From Bradyrhizobium sp. CCGE-LA001 (GTDB lineage Bacteria; Pseudomonadota; Alphaproteobacteria; Rhizobiales; Xanthobacteraceae): a DNA stretch of 64,000 nt. Of the stretch, positions 24,924 to 33,408 are shown one piece after another. Under the pieces are notes generated by a model that had not been told where the DNA came from, searched no databases, and was given only the letters and a program-made list of their open reading frames with translations. Position numbers and translations under genes: made by a program. The stretch is taken from positions 6,999,501 to 7,063,500 of the forward strand of contig NZ_CP013949.1 in assembly GCF_000296215.2 (NCBI RefSeq), read 5' to 3'. Each line of letters opens with the position of its first letter. Position 1 is the first letter of the stretch.

Positions 24924-26396
24924 TCAATGCCAGTGCAGGATCGGCGCGATCGGCAGCAGCGTCAGCAGCAGGAAAAGCGGGATCAGCACGGCGCCGGCGC
25001 GCAGGAAATAGCCGAAGAAGCTCGGCATCTCGATGCCGTTCTCGCGGGCAATGCTGCTCACCATGAAGTTCGGTGCATTGCCGATATAGGTGAGTGCCCC
25101 CATGTAGACCGCGCCCATGGAGATCGAGGCGAGCGTACCCGAGAGCTGATGCATCAGCACCTGCGGATTGCCGCCAGCGAGCTCGAAGAACAACAGATAT
25201 GTCGGCGCATTGTCGAGGAACGCGGACATCAGGCCGGTGAACCAGAAATAGACGACCTCGCGCGGCGCACCGTCCGGCGCGGTCACCGCCGACAGCAGCC
25301 AGGCGAACGCGCCCTGATGGCCGGCATTGAGCATGGCAATGACCGGGATGATGGCGACAAAAATGCCCGCGAACAGTTTTGCGACCTCGCGGATCGGCTC
25401 CCAGGTGAAGCCGTTGGCCTGCCTGTGCTCGTCCGGCGTCAGCCACACCGACAGCGCCGCGATCGCCAGCAGCGCCAGATTGCGCGCAACGTCCTCCAGT
25501 TCCAGCTTGGTGCCGAAAATGTCGAAGGCGATGTCGGGCTTCCACATCGCCGAGGCGAGAAGACTCGCGACGATGGCTGCGATCAGCACCAGATTGACGA
25601 GGCCGCGGATGCGCAACGGCTCTCCGCGGCCTGTGTCGGCCGGCGGCGGCTCGCTGCGAAAGCGCCAGACGTCGATGACGGCGAAGATCGCGAGCAGCAG
25701 CCCGGCCACGATCGCGGTCTGCAGCCAGATGGTCCGCGTCGTCCAGAAGAAGTCGACGCCGTGCAGGAAGCCGACGAACAGCGGGGGATCGCCGAGCGGG
25801 CTCAGCGCGCCGCCGACATTGGCGACCAGGATGATGAAGAAAATGACGACATGGGCGTTGTGACGTCGCGGCCGGTTGGCGCGAATCAAGGGGCGGATCA
25901 GGATCATCGCCGCACCGGTGGTGCCGACGATGCTCGCTCCTACCGTGCCGAGCGCGAGGATGCCCATATTGGTCGCTGGTGTCGCCTTGATGTCGCCGGT
26001 GATGAGGACGCCGCCGGCCACGACATAGAGCGCGAACAGCAGCACGATGAAGCCGAGATATTCGGCGAGCATGGCGTGCACGAGCGCCGCCAGTGTCGCT
26101 GCGCTGCCGGCAAAGACGATGAGCGCGGCGAGTGCCAGCAGCGACCAGCCCGCAGTGATCTTGCCGTAATGATGATGCCAGATCTTTGGAAACAGCAGCG
26201 GGCCCAGCGCGATCGACAGCAGCAGGCCAGCAAAGGGCAGCGCATAGGGCCAGCGCATCGCCGCGCCGTCGAGTCCGGTTGCCGCAAACGCATTCTGCGG
26301 CAGAAGCGTCAGGCAGACAACGGCGAGCGCAGAACCGCAACGTGCAAACGAGCTGTCAGCTGCCAATGAAATTTCTCGCTGTTTCGATCGCGCCAA
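24924..26396 (-). CDS. NhaD-like sodium:proton antiporter (ion transporter superfamily)
   Basis: A membrane protein of up to 490 residues. It has an N-terminal signal-like span (LAVVCLTLLPQNAFA) and some dozen further spans, with the characteristic motifs GNVGGALSPLGDPPLF-like (here ANVGGALSPLGDPPLFVGFL), AFLDNAPTYLLFFELAGG and TYIGNAPNFMVSSIARE. These repeated N-A-P-T/N motifs are those of NhaD and related ion transporters. The TTG start at 26396 overlaps the end of the upstream hydrolase gene by 41 bp; an internal TTG at 26366 is an alternative. It probably exports Na+ for H+ and, with ChaA, forms a cation homeostasis pair. Confidence 0.85.
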   Translation of the reverse strand: MARSKQREISLAADSSFARCGSALAVVCLTLLPQNAFAATGLDGAAMRWPYALPFAGLLLSIALGPLLFPKIWHHHYGKITAGWSLLALAALIVFAGSAATLAALVHAMLAEYLGFIVLLFALYVVAGGVLITGDIKATPATNMGILALGTVGASIVGTTGAAMILIRPLIRANRPRRHNAHVVIFFIILVANVGGALSPLGDPPLFVGFLHGVDFFWTTRTIWLQTAIVAGLLLAIFAVIDVWRFRSEPPPADTGRGEPLRIRGLVNLVLIAAIVASLLASAMWKPDIAFDIFGTKLELEDVARNLALLAIAALSVWLTPDEHRQANGFTWEPIREVAKLFAGIFVAIIPVIAMLNAGHQGAFAWLLSAVTAPDGAPREVVYFWFTGLMSAFLDNAPTYLLFFELAGGNPQVLMHQLSGTLASISMGAVYMGALTYIGNAPNFMVSSIARENGIEMPSFFGYFLRAGAVLIPLFLLLTLLPIAPILHWH

Positions 26397-27153
26397 ATTG
26401 ATCGAGATTTTCGTGTCCGCCGCCCTCTATGCGAACCAACCGCTTGGGCTCTCGGGCGAGTGCGAACAGACGCTCTCCGAACGCGATCGGAATGACAAGA
26501 TCGTTGGTGCCATGCATCACGAGGAGCGGCACAGTGACGCGCGCAATGCGCTCGTCGGAATGGAAGGGATCGCGCATCAGCAGGCGGACTGGAACGTACC
26601 AGAACGATGCAGCCGCAATGTCGGCGGTCGATGTATAGGGCGCCTCCAGGATGAGTTTTCCAACGCGGCGCTCCGAGGCGATGGCAACCGCGACGCCCGT
26701 CCCGAGCGAAAATCCCCAAGCAACGATTCGTTCCGCCTCATAGCGCGCGGTCGTGAAAGCATAGGCGGCCGCAGCGTCGCGCAGCAGCCCCTGCTCGCTC
26801 GGCGCCCCGCTCGAGCCGGCGTAACCGCGATAGGACAGCGCGACGAGACCAGTGCCGTCGGCCGTCATCGCCTTGAAGCGGCTGATGGGGCCGGCAAGGA
26901 AATCGCCATTGCCCGGAAAGTACAGGATCACGGGGCGGCCGGGCTTCGCCGGCACGTGCCAGATGATGATCTTCTCGCCGTCAGACGTCGTCAGGATGTG
27001 CTCTTCCGCCTCGGGCAGGCCCGCGGCATCGGGGGCGGTGCGGCCGACGCGCGGGATCGGAAACAGCATCTCGCGCTGGCGGACATACAGCACGAGCAGA
27101 CCGGCGCAATAGACGGTCACGAGCAGGATGGCGATCCACTTGACGATGGTCAT
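26356..27153 (-). CDS. Membrane-anchored alpha/beta hydrolase (ABHD13/BEM46-like)
   Basis: A 265-residue hydrolase with an N-terminal membrane segment (WIAILLVTVYCAGLLVLYV). The catalytic triad is visible: nucleophile Ser in WGFSLGTG, Asp in HGTNDLVIP and His in GGGHENLDQ. The oxyanion segment is LYFPGNGDF and a second block is LSYRGYAGSSGAPSEQG, both typical of the BEM46/ABHD13 group. Substrate unknown, probably a lipid or ester at the membrane. It is followed directly by the overlapping NhaD-like antiporter gene, so both may be on one message. Confidence 0.88.
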   Translation of the reverse strand: MTIVKWIAILLVTVYCAGLLVLYVRQREMLFPIPRVGRTAPDAAGLPEAEEHILTTSDGEKIIIWHVPAKPGRPVILYFPGNGDFLAGPISRFKAMTADGTGLVALSYRGYAGSSGAPSEQGLLRDAAAAYAFTTARYEAERIVAWGFSLGTGVAVAIASERRVGKLILEAPYTSTADIAAASFWYVPVRLLMRDPFHSDERIARVTVPLLVMHGTNDLVIPIAFGERLFALAREPKRLVRIEGGGHENLDQFGAIETARNFIGS

Positions 27154-27175
27154 GATGCGCGGCCGGCCTTTCGGC

Positions 27176-27310
27176 TCACGGCTTGCGACGGCTCCGCAGC
27201 AATTTGATGACCTCCGGCCGGAGCCTCGCCGGAACGTCGCGGCAGCCGCACGCAGCCTTGTGGGCGGCGTGCCAGCCGACGCGCTGCTCGCGCGTCGCCT
27301 TCACTGCCAT
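27176..27310 (-). CDS. Short conserved-looking ORF after pntB (44 aa)
   Basis: From ATG 27310 this reads MAVKATREQRVGWHAAHKAA, then CGCRDVPARLRPEVIKLLRS and RRKP. The WHAAH...CGCR pattern resembles small rhizobial proteins of the form WH..H...CGCR that I recall as uncharacterised. The same frame stays open further upstream to the pntB stop and contains DKEWHRSYR, which also fits that family, but no start codon is found there. So the gene may be N-terminally truncated or degraded, or the true start is non-standard. Confidence 0.4.
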   Translation of the reverse strand: MAVKATREQRVGWHAAHKAACGCRDVPARLRPEVIKLLRSRRKP

Positions 27311-27364
27311 GCGATAGGACCGGTGCCATTCCTTGTCGATGGCCGCGGTCCCGCGCGCCTCGCG

Positions 27365-28762
27365 CTACATCGCCTTGACGATGTTCTCGGTGACCTTCTT
27401 GGCGTCGCCGAGCAGCATCATGGTGTTGTCGCGGTAGAACAGCGGATTGTCGATGCCGGCATAGCCGGAGGCGAGCGAGCGCTTGATGAACATCACGGTG
27501 CCAGCCTTCCAGACCTGGAGCACCGGCATGCCGTAGATCGGCGAGGTCTTGTCTTCTTCGGCGGCCGGGTTGGTGACGTCGTTGGCGCCGATCACGAAGG
27601 CGATGTCGGCCTGCGCGAATTCGGAGTTGATGTCCTCGAGCTCGAACACCTCGTCATAGGGCACGTTGGCTTCAGCCAGCAGCACGTTCATGTGGCCGGG
27701 CATGCGCCCCGCCACCGGGTGAATGGCATATTTCACCTCGACGCCTTCCTTCTTGAGGATGTCGCCCATTTCGCGCAACGCATGCTGGGCCTGCGCCACC
27801 GCCATGCCGTAGCCGGGCACGATGATGACCTTCTGCGCATTCTTCATGATGAAGGCCGCATCGTCGGCCGAGCCGAGCTTGGCCGGCTTCTGCTCGCCGC
27901 TGCCGCCGCCGGCAGCCGCGGTCTCACCGCCGAAGCCGCCGAGGATCACCGAGACGAAGGACCGGTTCATCGCGTGGCACATGATGTAGGACAGGATCGC
28001 GCCCGAGGAGCCGACCAGCGCGCCGGTGATGATCAGCGCGGAATTGCCGAGCGTGAAGCCGATGCCGGCGGCAGCCCAGCCCGAATAGGAGTTCAGCATC
28101 GAGATCACGACCGGCATGTCGGCGCCGCCGATCGGAATGATCATGAGCACGCCGAGCACCAGCGCCAGGATGGTGATCATCCAGAAGTCGAACGCGCCGC
28201 CGGTGAGGACGAGACGGACGACGAAGAACACCAGCGCCACGGCCAGCGCGATGTTGATGGCGTGCCGGAACGGCAGGATGATCGGCGCGCCGCTCATGCG
28301 CGCGGACAGCTTGAGGAACGCGATCACCGAACCGGTGAAGGTCAGCGCGCCGATGGCGACGCCGAGCGACATCTCGACCAGGCTGGAGGCATGAATGGCG
28401 CCGGGCTTGCCGATGTCGAAGGCCTCCGGCGCGTAGAACGCGCCGGCCGCGACCAGCACCGCGGCCATGCCGACCAGCGAGTGGAAGGCGGCGACCAGTT
28501 CCGGCATCGAGGTCATCGGCACGCGACGGGCGATCACTGCACCGATGCCGCCACCGATCGCGACCGCGAGGATCACGAGGACCCAGGCCACGCCGTCGGC
28601 CGGCGGATGGCTCGCGAGCGTGGTGGCGACCGCGATCGCCATGCCGATCATGCCGAACAGATTGCCCTGGCGCGACGATGCCGGGCTCGACAGCCCGCGC
28701 AGCGACAGGATGAACAGCACCCCCGCCACGAGATACAAGAATGCAGAGAGATTGGCGCTCAT
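27365..28762 (-). CDS. pntB: NAD(P) transhydrogenase subunit beta
   Basis: A 465-residue membrane subunit with about nine spans in the first 270 residues and a C-terminal NADP(H)-binding domain III. Domain III shows VPGYGMAVAQAQHALREM and IHPVAGRMPGHMNVLLAEAN, plus VIGANDVTNPAA, all typical of PntB. With the two alpha subunits it couples proton flow to hydride transfer from NADH to NADP+, making NADPH. It is third in pntA1-pntA2-pntB. Confidence 0.97.
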   Translation of the reverse strand: MSANLSAFLYLVAGVLFILSLRGLSSPASSRQGNLFGMIGMAIAVATTLASHPPADGVAWVLVILAVAIGGGIGAVIARRVPMTSMPELVAAFHSLVGMAAVLVAAGAFYAPEAFDIGKPGAIHASSLVEMSLGVAIGALTFTGSVIAFLKLSARMSGAPIILPFRHAINIALAVALVFFVVRLVLTGGAFDFWMITILALVLGVLMIIPIGGADMPVVISMLNSYSGWAAAGIGFTLGNSALIITGALVGSSGAILSYIMCHAMNRSFVSVILGGFGGETAAAGGGSGEQKPAKLGSADDAAFIMKNAQKVIIVPGYGMAVAQAQHALREMGDILKKEGVEVKYAIHPVAGRMPGHMNVLLAEANVPYDEVFELEDINSEFAQADIAFVIGANDVTNPAAEEDKTSPIYGMPVLQVWKAGTVMFIKRSLASGYAGIDNPLFYRDNTMMLLGDAKKVTENIVKAM

Positions 28763-28801
28763 CTCAGGTCCCCATTGATCCCTTCAGCCCGAGGTGGCCG
28801 C

Positions 28802-29119
28802 TTACTTCGACTTCTTCTTGTACATCGCCAGCATACGCTGGGTGACAAGGAAGCCGCCAAAAATGTTCACGCAGGCGAAGATGAGCGCGACGAAGCCGAA
28901 GCCGCGCGCCCAGCCCGAGCCGCTCGAAACCATGCCGACGCCGACCGCGAGCAGTGCGCCGACCACGATCACCGATGAGATCGCGTTGGTCACGCTCATC
29001 AGCGGCGTGTGCAGCGCGGGCGTCACCGACCACACCACGAAATAGCCGACGAACACGGCGAGGACGAAGATCGACAGCCGGAAGATGAAGGGATCGACGA
29101 GTTGTGCAGCATGCTCCAT
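28802..29119 (-). CDS. pntA2: NAD(P) transhydrogenase subunit alpha, membrane part
   Basis: A 105-residue protein with three or four spans (FILAVFVGYFVVWSVTPALH-like, then AISSVIVVGALLAVG and ALIFACVNIFGGFLVTQRML). It corresponds to the C-terminal membrane segment of E. coli PntA, encoded separately here as is usual in alphaproteobacteria. GGAG precedes its ATG. It lies 11 bp after pntA1 and 39 bp before pntB. Confidence 0.93.
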   Translation of the reverse strand: MEHAAQLVDPFIFRLSIFVLAVFVGYFVVWSVTPALHTPLMSVTNAISSVIVVGALLAVGVGMVSSGSGWARGFGFVALIFACVNIFGGFLVTQRMLAMYKKKSK

Positions 29120-29130
29120 GACGACTCTCC

Positions 29131-30258
29131 TTACACCTTCGACTGGAAGTTCGGGTGGATCACGGCGCCGTCCTTCGTGAGCGCGGTGGCCTTGACCAGT
29201 TCGTCGTCCCAGTTGACGGCGAGCTTCTTCTCCTTCTTGTCGACCATGGTCTCGATGAAGGAGAACAGATTGCGTGCGTAGAGGCTGGAGGCCGAGGCCG
29301 CGACGCGGCCGGCGACGTTGGTGTAGCCGACGATCTTGATGCCATCGAGATCGACGACCTCGCCCGGCTTCGCACCCTCGACATTGCCGCCGCGCTCGAC
29401 GGCGAGATCGACCAGCACCGAGCCCGGCTTCATCGACCTGACCATCTCGGCGCTGACGAGCTTCGGCGCGGGCCGGCCCGGAATCAGCGCGGTCGTGATC
29501 ACGATGTCCTGCTTCTTGATGTGCTCGGCGGTGAGCGCGGCCTGCTTGGCCTGGTACTCCTTGGACATTTCCTTGGCGTAGCCGCCGGCGGTCTGCGCGT
29601 TCTTGAACTCCTCGTCCTCGACGGCGAGGAATTTAGCTCCGAGCGATTCCACCTGCTCCTTGGTCGCGGGACGAACGTCCGTCGCGGTCACGACAGCGCC
29701 GAGACGGCGGGCGGTCGCGATCGCCTGCAGGCCGGCGACGCCGACGCCCATCACGAACACCTTCGCGGCAGGGACGGTACCGGCCGCCGTCATCATCATC
29801 GGAAAGGCGCGGCCGAAGGCCTCGGCGCCCTCGATCACGGCGCGGTAACCAGCGAGGTTCGCCTGCGACGACAGCACGTCCATCACTTGCGCGCGCGTGA
29901 TGCGCGGCATCAATTCCATCGCGAAAGCGGAAACGCCTGCGTCGGCGATCGTCTTCAGCGCGGCCTCGTTGCCGTAGGGATCCATGATGGCGATGACGAG
30001 CGCACCGCGCTTGTACTGCGCAAGCTCGGAGGCTTCAGGGCGCTTCACCTTGATGATGATGTCGGCATCCTTCAGCGCGTCAGCGCTGACCGTGGCGCCC
30101 ACGGCGGTGAACTCGGAATCCGGCAGGCCAGATTTGAGGCCGGCACCCGGCTCGACGGCGATCTCGGCGCCTAACGCCTTGAACTTCTTCACCGTATCAG
30201 GCGAAGCGGCGACACGCGGCTCCGACAGATCGATTTCCTTGGCAACGGCAATCTTCAT
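29131..30258 (-). CDS. pntA1: NAD(P) transhydrogenase subunit alpha 1, NAD-binding part
   Basis: A 375-residue soluble subunit. ATG 30258 is chosen because GGAGG precedes it and the protein then starts MKIAVAKEIDLSEPRVAASP, as PntA does. The NAD site is visible as VMGVGVAGLQAIATARRLGA, with TDVRP following, and the alanine-dehydrogenase-like block KQDIVITTALIPGRPAPKLV later. It is the first gene of the pnt operon, with the small oxidase subunit gene about 140 bp upstream on the same strand. Confidence 0.95.
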   Translation of the reverse strand: MKIAVAKEIDLSEPRVAASPDTVKKFKALGAEIAVEPGAGLKSGLPDSEFTAVGATVSADALKDADIIIKVKRPEASELAQYKRGALVIAIMDPYGNEAALKTIADAGVSAFAMELMPRITRAQVMDVLSSQANLAGYRAVIEGAEAFGRAFPMMMTAAGTVPAAKVFVMGVGVAGLQAIATARRLGAVVTATDVRPATKEQVESLGAKFLAVEDEEFKNAQTAGGYAKEMSKEYQAKQAALTAEHIKKQDIVITTALIPGRPAPKLVSAEMVRSMKPGSVLVDLAVERGGNVEGAKPGEVVDLDGIKIVGYTNVAGRVAASASSLYARNLFSFIETMVDKKEKKLAVNWDDELVKATALTKDGAVIHPNFQSKV

Positions 30259-30401
30259 GAGGCCTCCGGCGGCGCAGGACAGCGCGCGCGCAAAATTGAG
30301 CGTTACTCCCGCGGCGTTCGATACCGGTTTTAACACCGGCTTGGATGCAAATTTTCTGGGCAGCCGCTGCCGCTGGCGTGTGCAGCTGCCGATCAGTCAG
30401 A

Positions 30402-30554
30402 TCAGGTCAGGAAGATCGCCATCAGGATGACGATGAGCGCGACCGAGACGGTGCCGTACTTCACCAGCTTGATGAAGCCCTCGTAGGTCTGCTCGTGGGC
30501 AACGTAGTCGTTGCCGTCGGCGGTGGTGTACGCCACTTCGCTATGGTCAGCCAT
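30402..30554 (-). CDS. aa3-type cytochrome c oxidase subunit IV (small peptide)
   Basis: A 50-residue membrane peptide: MADHSEVAYTTADGNDYVAH, then EQTYEGFIKLVKYGTVSVAL and the end IVILMAIFLT. The soluble head with H-E-Q-T-Y followed by a single C-terminal span is the bacterial aa3 oxidase subunit IV pattern (Pfam COX4_pro_2). It is next to pnt, as I recall for bradyrhizobia, and distant from the catalytic oxidase genes. Its precise role in the oxidase is not established. Confidence 0.88.
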   Translation of the reverse strand: MADHSEVAYTTADGNDYVAHEQTYEGFIKLVKYGTVSVALIVILMAIFLT

Positions 30555-30651
30555 GGAATGTCCCCAGTCGAAAGTCGAATTCTCGGGCTGGGATACCTTA
30601 AAGATTTGGACAGGGCAACGGCGCCTGGCAGCCGTTTTCCCGCAAATCGCC

Positions 30652-31038
30652 TCATTTGGAATCCCAATTGTCGCGGATCCAGCGCGTCAGGTTCTCCTCG
30701 CTGACGTCACCGGCAGCGAGCGACAAGATGATGGCGGCCGCTTCCGCCTCCGGCACAACGAAGTCGATGCCGTTAACGCCGAGAAACGTGTACAGCGCCA
30801 GCAGAGACGTACGTTTGTTGCCGTCGACGAACGGATGGTTGCGCGCGATGCCGAAGGCGTACGCCGCCGCCAGTTCAGGAAGACCGGCGCTCTCGTACGA
30901 CCATTTGTTTTTTGGCCGATCGAGCGCGGATTCGAGCATGCCCTCGTCCCGCAGACCGCTTGCACCGCCATGGATCGCCAGCTGTTCGTCGTGGATCGCT
31001 ATAATGATCCGGCGCGTCAGCCAGATCGGCTCGCTCAT
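30652..31038 (-). CDS. Doc/Fic-family toxin of a toxin-antitoxin module
   Basis: A 128-residue death-on-curing type protein. The Fic core motif is HPFVDGNKRTS at residues 68-78, which has the Lys of Doc-type kinases (GNKR) in place of the Gly-Arg of classic AMP-transferases. By analogy to Doc from phage P1 it may phosphorylate elongation factor Tu; that is inference from the motif. The ATG overlaps the antitoxin stop (ATGA), giving the usual antitoxin-first order. Confidence 0.88.
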   Translation of the reverse strand: MSEPIWLTRRIIIAIHDEQLAIHGGASGLRDEGMLESALDRPKNKWSYESAGLPELAAAYAFGIARNHPFVDGNKRTSLLALYTFLGVNGIDFVVPEAEAAAIILSLAAGDVSEENLTRWIRDNWDSK

Positions 31039-31301
31039 TTGGCAAGCTCGGCGAGCGCGTTGTGATAACGCTTCATGCCTCGCCGCGCGACTTCCATCGC
31101 CTTTTCGAAGTCGGGGTCATGCGGGGTCAGCAAGACGCCACCGTCCGATTGCTCGACCGGAAACAGCTTGTCGCCCTCTTTGAGATTCAGACGAGCCGCG
31201 AGCTCCTTCGGCAGGATAACGCCGATCGAATTGCCGATCTTGCGCACCTGCAGCACCGTCGATTCGTTCTTCAGGTCGTTGGGATTCGCGTTCTCATTCA
31301 T
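31035..31301 (-). CDS. AbrB/MazE-family antitoxin
   Basis: An 88-residue protein with the SpoVT/AbrB swapped-hairpin domain: VLQVRKIGNSIGVILPKELA followed by LNLKEGDKLFPVEQ. The C-terminal part (FEKAMEVARRGMKRYHNALAEL) should bind the toxin. ATG 31301 is used because GAGG stands about 7 nt before it; an in-frame GTG at 31307 is too close to that site. A perfect palindrome lies just upstream and is a good candidate for its binding site. Confidence 0.88.
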   Translation of the reverse strand: MNENANPNDLKNESTVLQVRKIGNSIGVILPKELAARLNLKEGDKLFPVEQSDGGVLLTPHDPDFEKAMEVARRGMKRYHNALAELAK

Positions 31302-31312
31302 AGCCACACCTC

Positions 31313-31330
31313 GTTATACATTTGTATAAC
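31313..31330. promoter_or_regulatory. Perfect palindromic operator candidate of the AbrB/Doc module
   Basis: The 18-bp sequence GTTATACATTTGTATAAC is a perfect inverted repeat (8-bp arms, 2-bp centre), placed 12 bp before the antitoxin ATG. It is AT-rich in a GC-rich background, and its arms overlap -10-like hexamers (TATAAC, TATACA). AbrB/MazE antitoxins commonly repress their own promoter at such sites. Confidence 0.7.
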
Positions 31331-31373
31331 ATCAGCCCGCCGCCCGTTCAACAAATGTTTTACGGCCTTACCC

Positions 31374-33281
31374 TCATCCCATCGCCTCCAACTCGTCGAT
31401 CATCCCCGCGATGACGCTGAGCCCGCCGTCCCAGAACTTGGGGTCCTTGGCATCCAGCCCGAACGGACGCAGCAGCTCGGAATAATGCTTGGTTCCTCCT
31501 GCGGCGAGCATGTCGAGATAGCGCTCGGCAAAGCCCTCGGCCGCGTGCTCGTACACCGCATAGAGCGAGTTCACGAGACAATCGCCGAAAGCATAGGCGT
31601 AGACGTAGAACGGCGAGTGGATGAAGTGGGGGATGTACATCCAGTAGTTCTCGTAACCCGCCTTGATCTCGATCGCCGGCCCCAGGCTCTCACCCTGCAC
31701 CGATAGCCAGATCTCGCCGAGCCGCGTCGCGGTGAGCTCGCCGTTCTTGCGCTCGGTGTGGACCGCGCGCTCGAACGAATAGAACGCGACCTGCCGCACC
31801 ACTGTGTTGATCATGTCCTCGACCTTGCCGGCGAGCAGCGCCTGGCGCTGCTTTGGGCTCTTGGTCTGCGCCAATAGCCGCCGGAAAGTAAGCATCTCGC
31901 CGAACACGCTCGCGGTCTCCGCCAGCGTCAGCGGCGTCGGCGCCATCAGTGCGCCGTTCTTCGCGGCGAGCACCTGATGCACGCCATGGCCGAGTTCGTG
32001 CGCGAGCGTCATCACGTCGCGCGGCTTGCCTTGGTAGTTCATCAGCACGTAAGGATGCGCCGACGGCGTGGTCGGATGCGAGAACGCGCCCGGCGCCTTG
32101 CCCGGACGCACCGGCGCGTCGATCCAGCGGTCGGCGAAGAAGCGCTCGGCAATGTCGGCCATCTCAGCCGAGAAGCCGCGATAGGCTGTCAGCACCATGT
32201 TGCGTGCATCGGGCCAGCCGATGACGTCGGTCGCGGCAAAGGGCAGCGGCGCGTTGCGGTCCCAATAGGCCAGCCGCTTCTTGCCGAACCACTTCGCTTT
32301 CAGCGCGTAGTAGCGGTGCGACAGCTTTGGATAGGCCGCGCGCACGGAAGCGACCAACGCATCCACCACCTCGCGCTCGACGCGGTTGTTGAGGTGCCGG
32401 GAGTCCGCGACATCCTGAAAACCGCGCCAACGGTCGGAGATGTCCTTGTCCTTCGCGAGCGTGTTGGTGATCAGCGCAAAAGTGCGCTCATTGGCCTTGA
32501 AGGTCTTGGCCAACGCCTCCGCTGCGGCCTTGCGCTTGGCACCGTCGCGGTCCTGCAACAGATTGAGCGTCGGCTCGATCGCGAGCTCCTTGGCGCCGAC
32601 TTTGAAGCGCAGGGCAGAGATGGTCTGATCGAACAGCCGGTTGAAGGCGGAATAGCCGGTCTGCGCCTTCTCGAGGAAGAGCTGCTCGAGCTTGTCGTCA
32701 AGCTGATACGGCTTCTCCTTGCGCAGATCCTCGATCCACGGGCGGTAATACGCCAGCTCCGGCGCCTCCAGCGCGCGGGTCAAAATATCGTCATCGATTC
32801 GATTGAGCTCGAGCGCGAAGAACAAAAGATGCGTCGACGCCGCCGTCAGGCGCTCGGACACGTCGCCGTAAAACTTTGAAATCTTGGGGTCCACGCTGTC
32901 GCCGGCATGGACGAGACCGGCATAGGAACCGAGACGGCCGGCGAGATCGTCGATCGCCTCATAGCGTCGCACTGCCTCGGCGAGCCATTTTCCGCCATCT
33001 TCATTTGCTGTCCCTGTCGCGAGCTTGCCCTTGTAGTCGGTCTCGAACGTGACGCAGTCGGCATCCATCTTTTCGAGGTCGCGCGCCACTTCCGGCGCAT
33101 CGATCCCGGAATAGAGATCGGCCAGGTTCCACTCCGGAAGCTTGCCGGTCTTGCTCGCTGGCTTTGCGGACGAAGACTTTGCAGACGAAGATTTGGAGGG
33201 CTTTGCCTTGGCGACAGACTTCTTGGCGGCGGATTTCTTGGTGGCGAGCTTGCGGAGTGCGGTCTTGGAGCGCGGAGTCAT
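31374..33281 (-). CDS. pepF: Oligoendopeptidase F (M3 family) with a basic N-terminal tail
   Basis: A 635-residue zinc metallopeptidase. The zinc motif is AHELGHGVH (HELGH starting near residue 428), and further family blocks include VLMNYQGKPRDVMTLAHE upstream of it and PFYVYAYAFGDCLVNSLY downstream. It cleaves short peptides in the cytoplasm. Unusually, about 50 residues before the PepF core (which starts LPEWNLADLYSG) are Lys/Ser/Ala-rich with repeats (KKSAAKKSVAKAKPSKSSSA), like histone H1-type tails. It is divergent from the response regulator gene. It may share a promoter region with it. Confidence 0.93.
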   Translation of the reverse strand: MTPRSKTALRKLATKKSAAKKSVAKAKPSKSSSAKSSSAKPASKTGKLPEWNLADLYSGIDAPEVARDLEKMDADCVTFETDYKGKLATGTANEDGGKWLAEAVRRYEAIDDLAGRLGSYAGLVHAGDSVDPKISKFYGDVSERLTAASTHLLFFALELNRIDDDILTRALEAPELAYYRPWIEDLRKEKPYQLDDKLEQLFLEKAQTGYSAFNRLFDQTISALRFKVGAKELAIEPTLNLLQDRDGAKRKAAAEALAKTFKANERTFALITNTLAKDKDISDRWRGFQDVADSRHLNNRVEREVVDALVASVRAAYPKLSHRYYALKAKWFGKKRLAYWDRNAPLPFAATDVIGWPDARNMVLTAYRGFSAEMADIAERFFADRWIDAPVRPGKAPGAFSHPTTPSAHPYVLMNYQGKPRDVMTLAHELGHGVHQVLAAKNGALMAPTPLTLAETASVFGEMLTFRRLLAQTKSPKQRQALLAGKVEDMINTVVRQVAFYSFERAVHTERKNGELTATRLGEIWLSVQGESLGPAIEIKAGYENYWMYIPHFIHSPFYVYAYAFGDCLVNSLYAVYEHAAEGFAERYLDMLAAGGTKHYSELLRPFGLDAKDPKFWDGGLSVIAGMIDELEAMG

Positions 33282-33408
33282 TGTGTGGGAAACCTGTGTT
33301 CAACAAGCGCGACGGCGGGCGGGGGCATCAAGGTTTAAGAGTGCGTTAATCGGCTTCGGCCAGAGTGCCCCGATTCGAGACAGATAGTTGTAGCGTGCAG
33401 GGAACACC

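Noticed and set aside
23531..25066. Plus-strand open frame of 511 codons over the cupin and chaA genes
   Set aside because: The translation is low-complexity Arg/Asp/Gln-rich and lies opposite well-supported cupin and antiporter genes.
24792..26369. Plus-strand open frame of 525 codons over the NhaD-like gene
   Set aside because: Composition (Arg, Asp, Gln, His) is typical of an antisense shadow, and the minus strand encodes a clear membrane transporter.
27128..28978. Plus-strand open frame of 616 codons over the pntB region
   Set aside because: Antisense shadow of pntB; no recognisable domain and biased composition.
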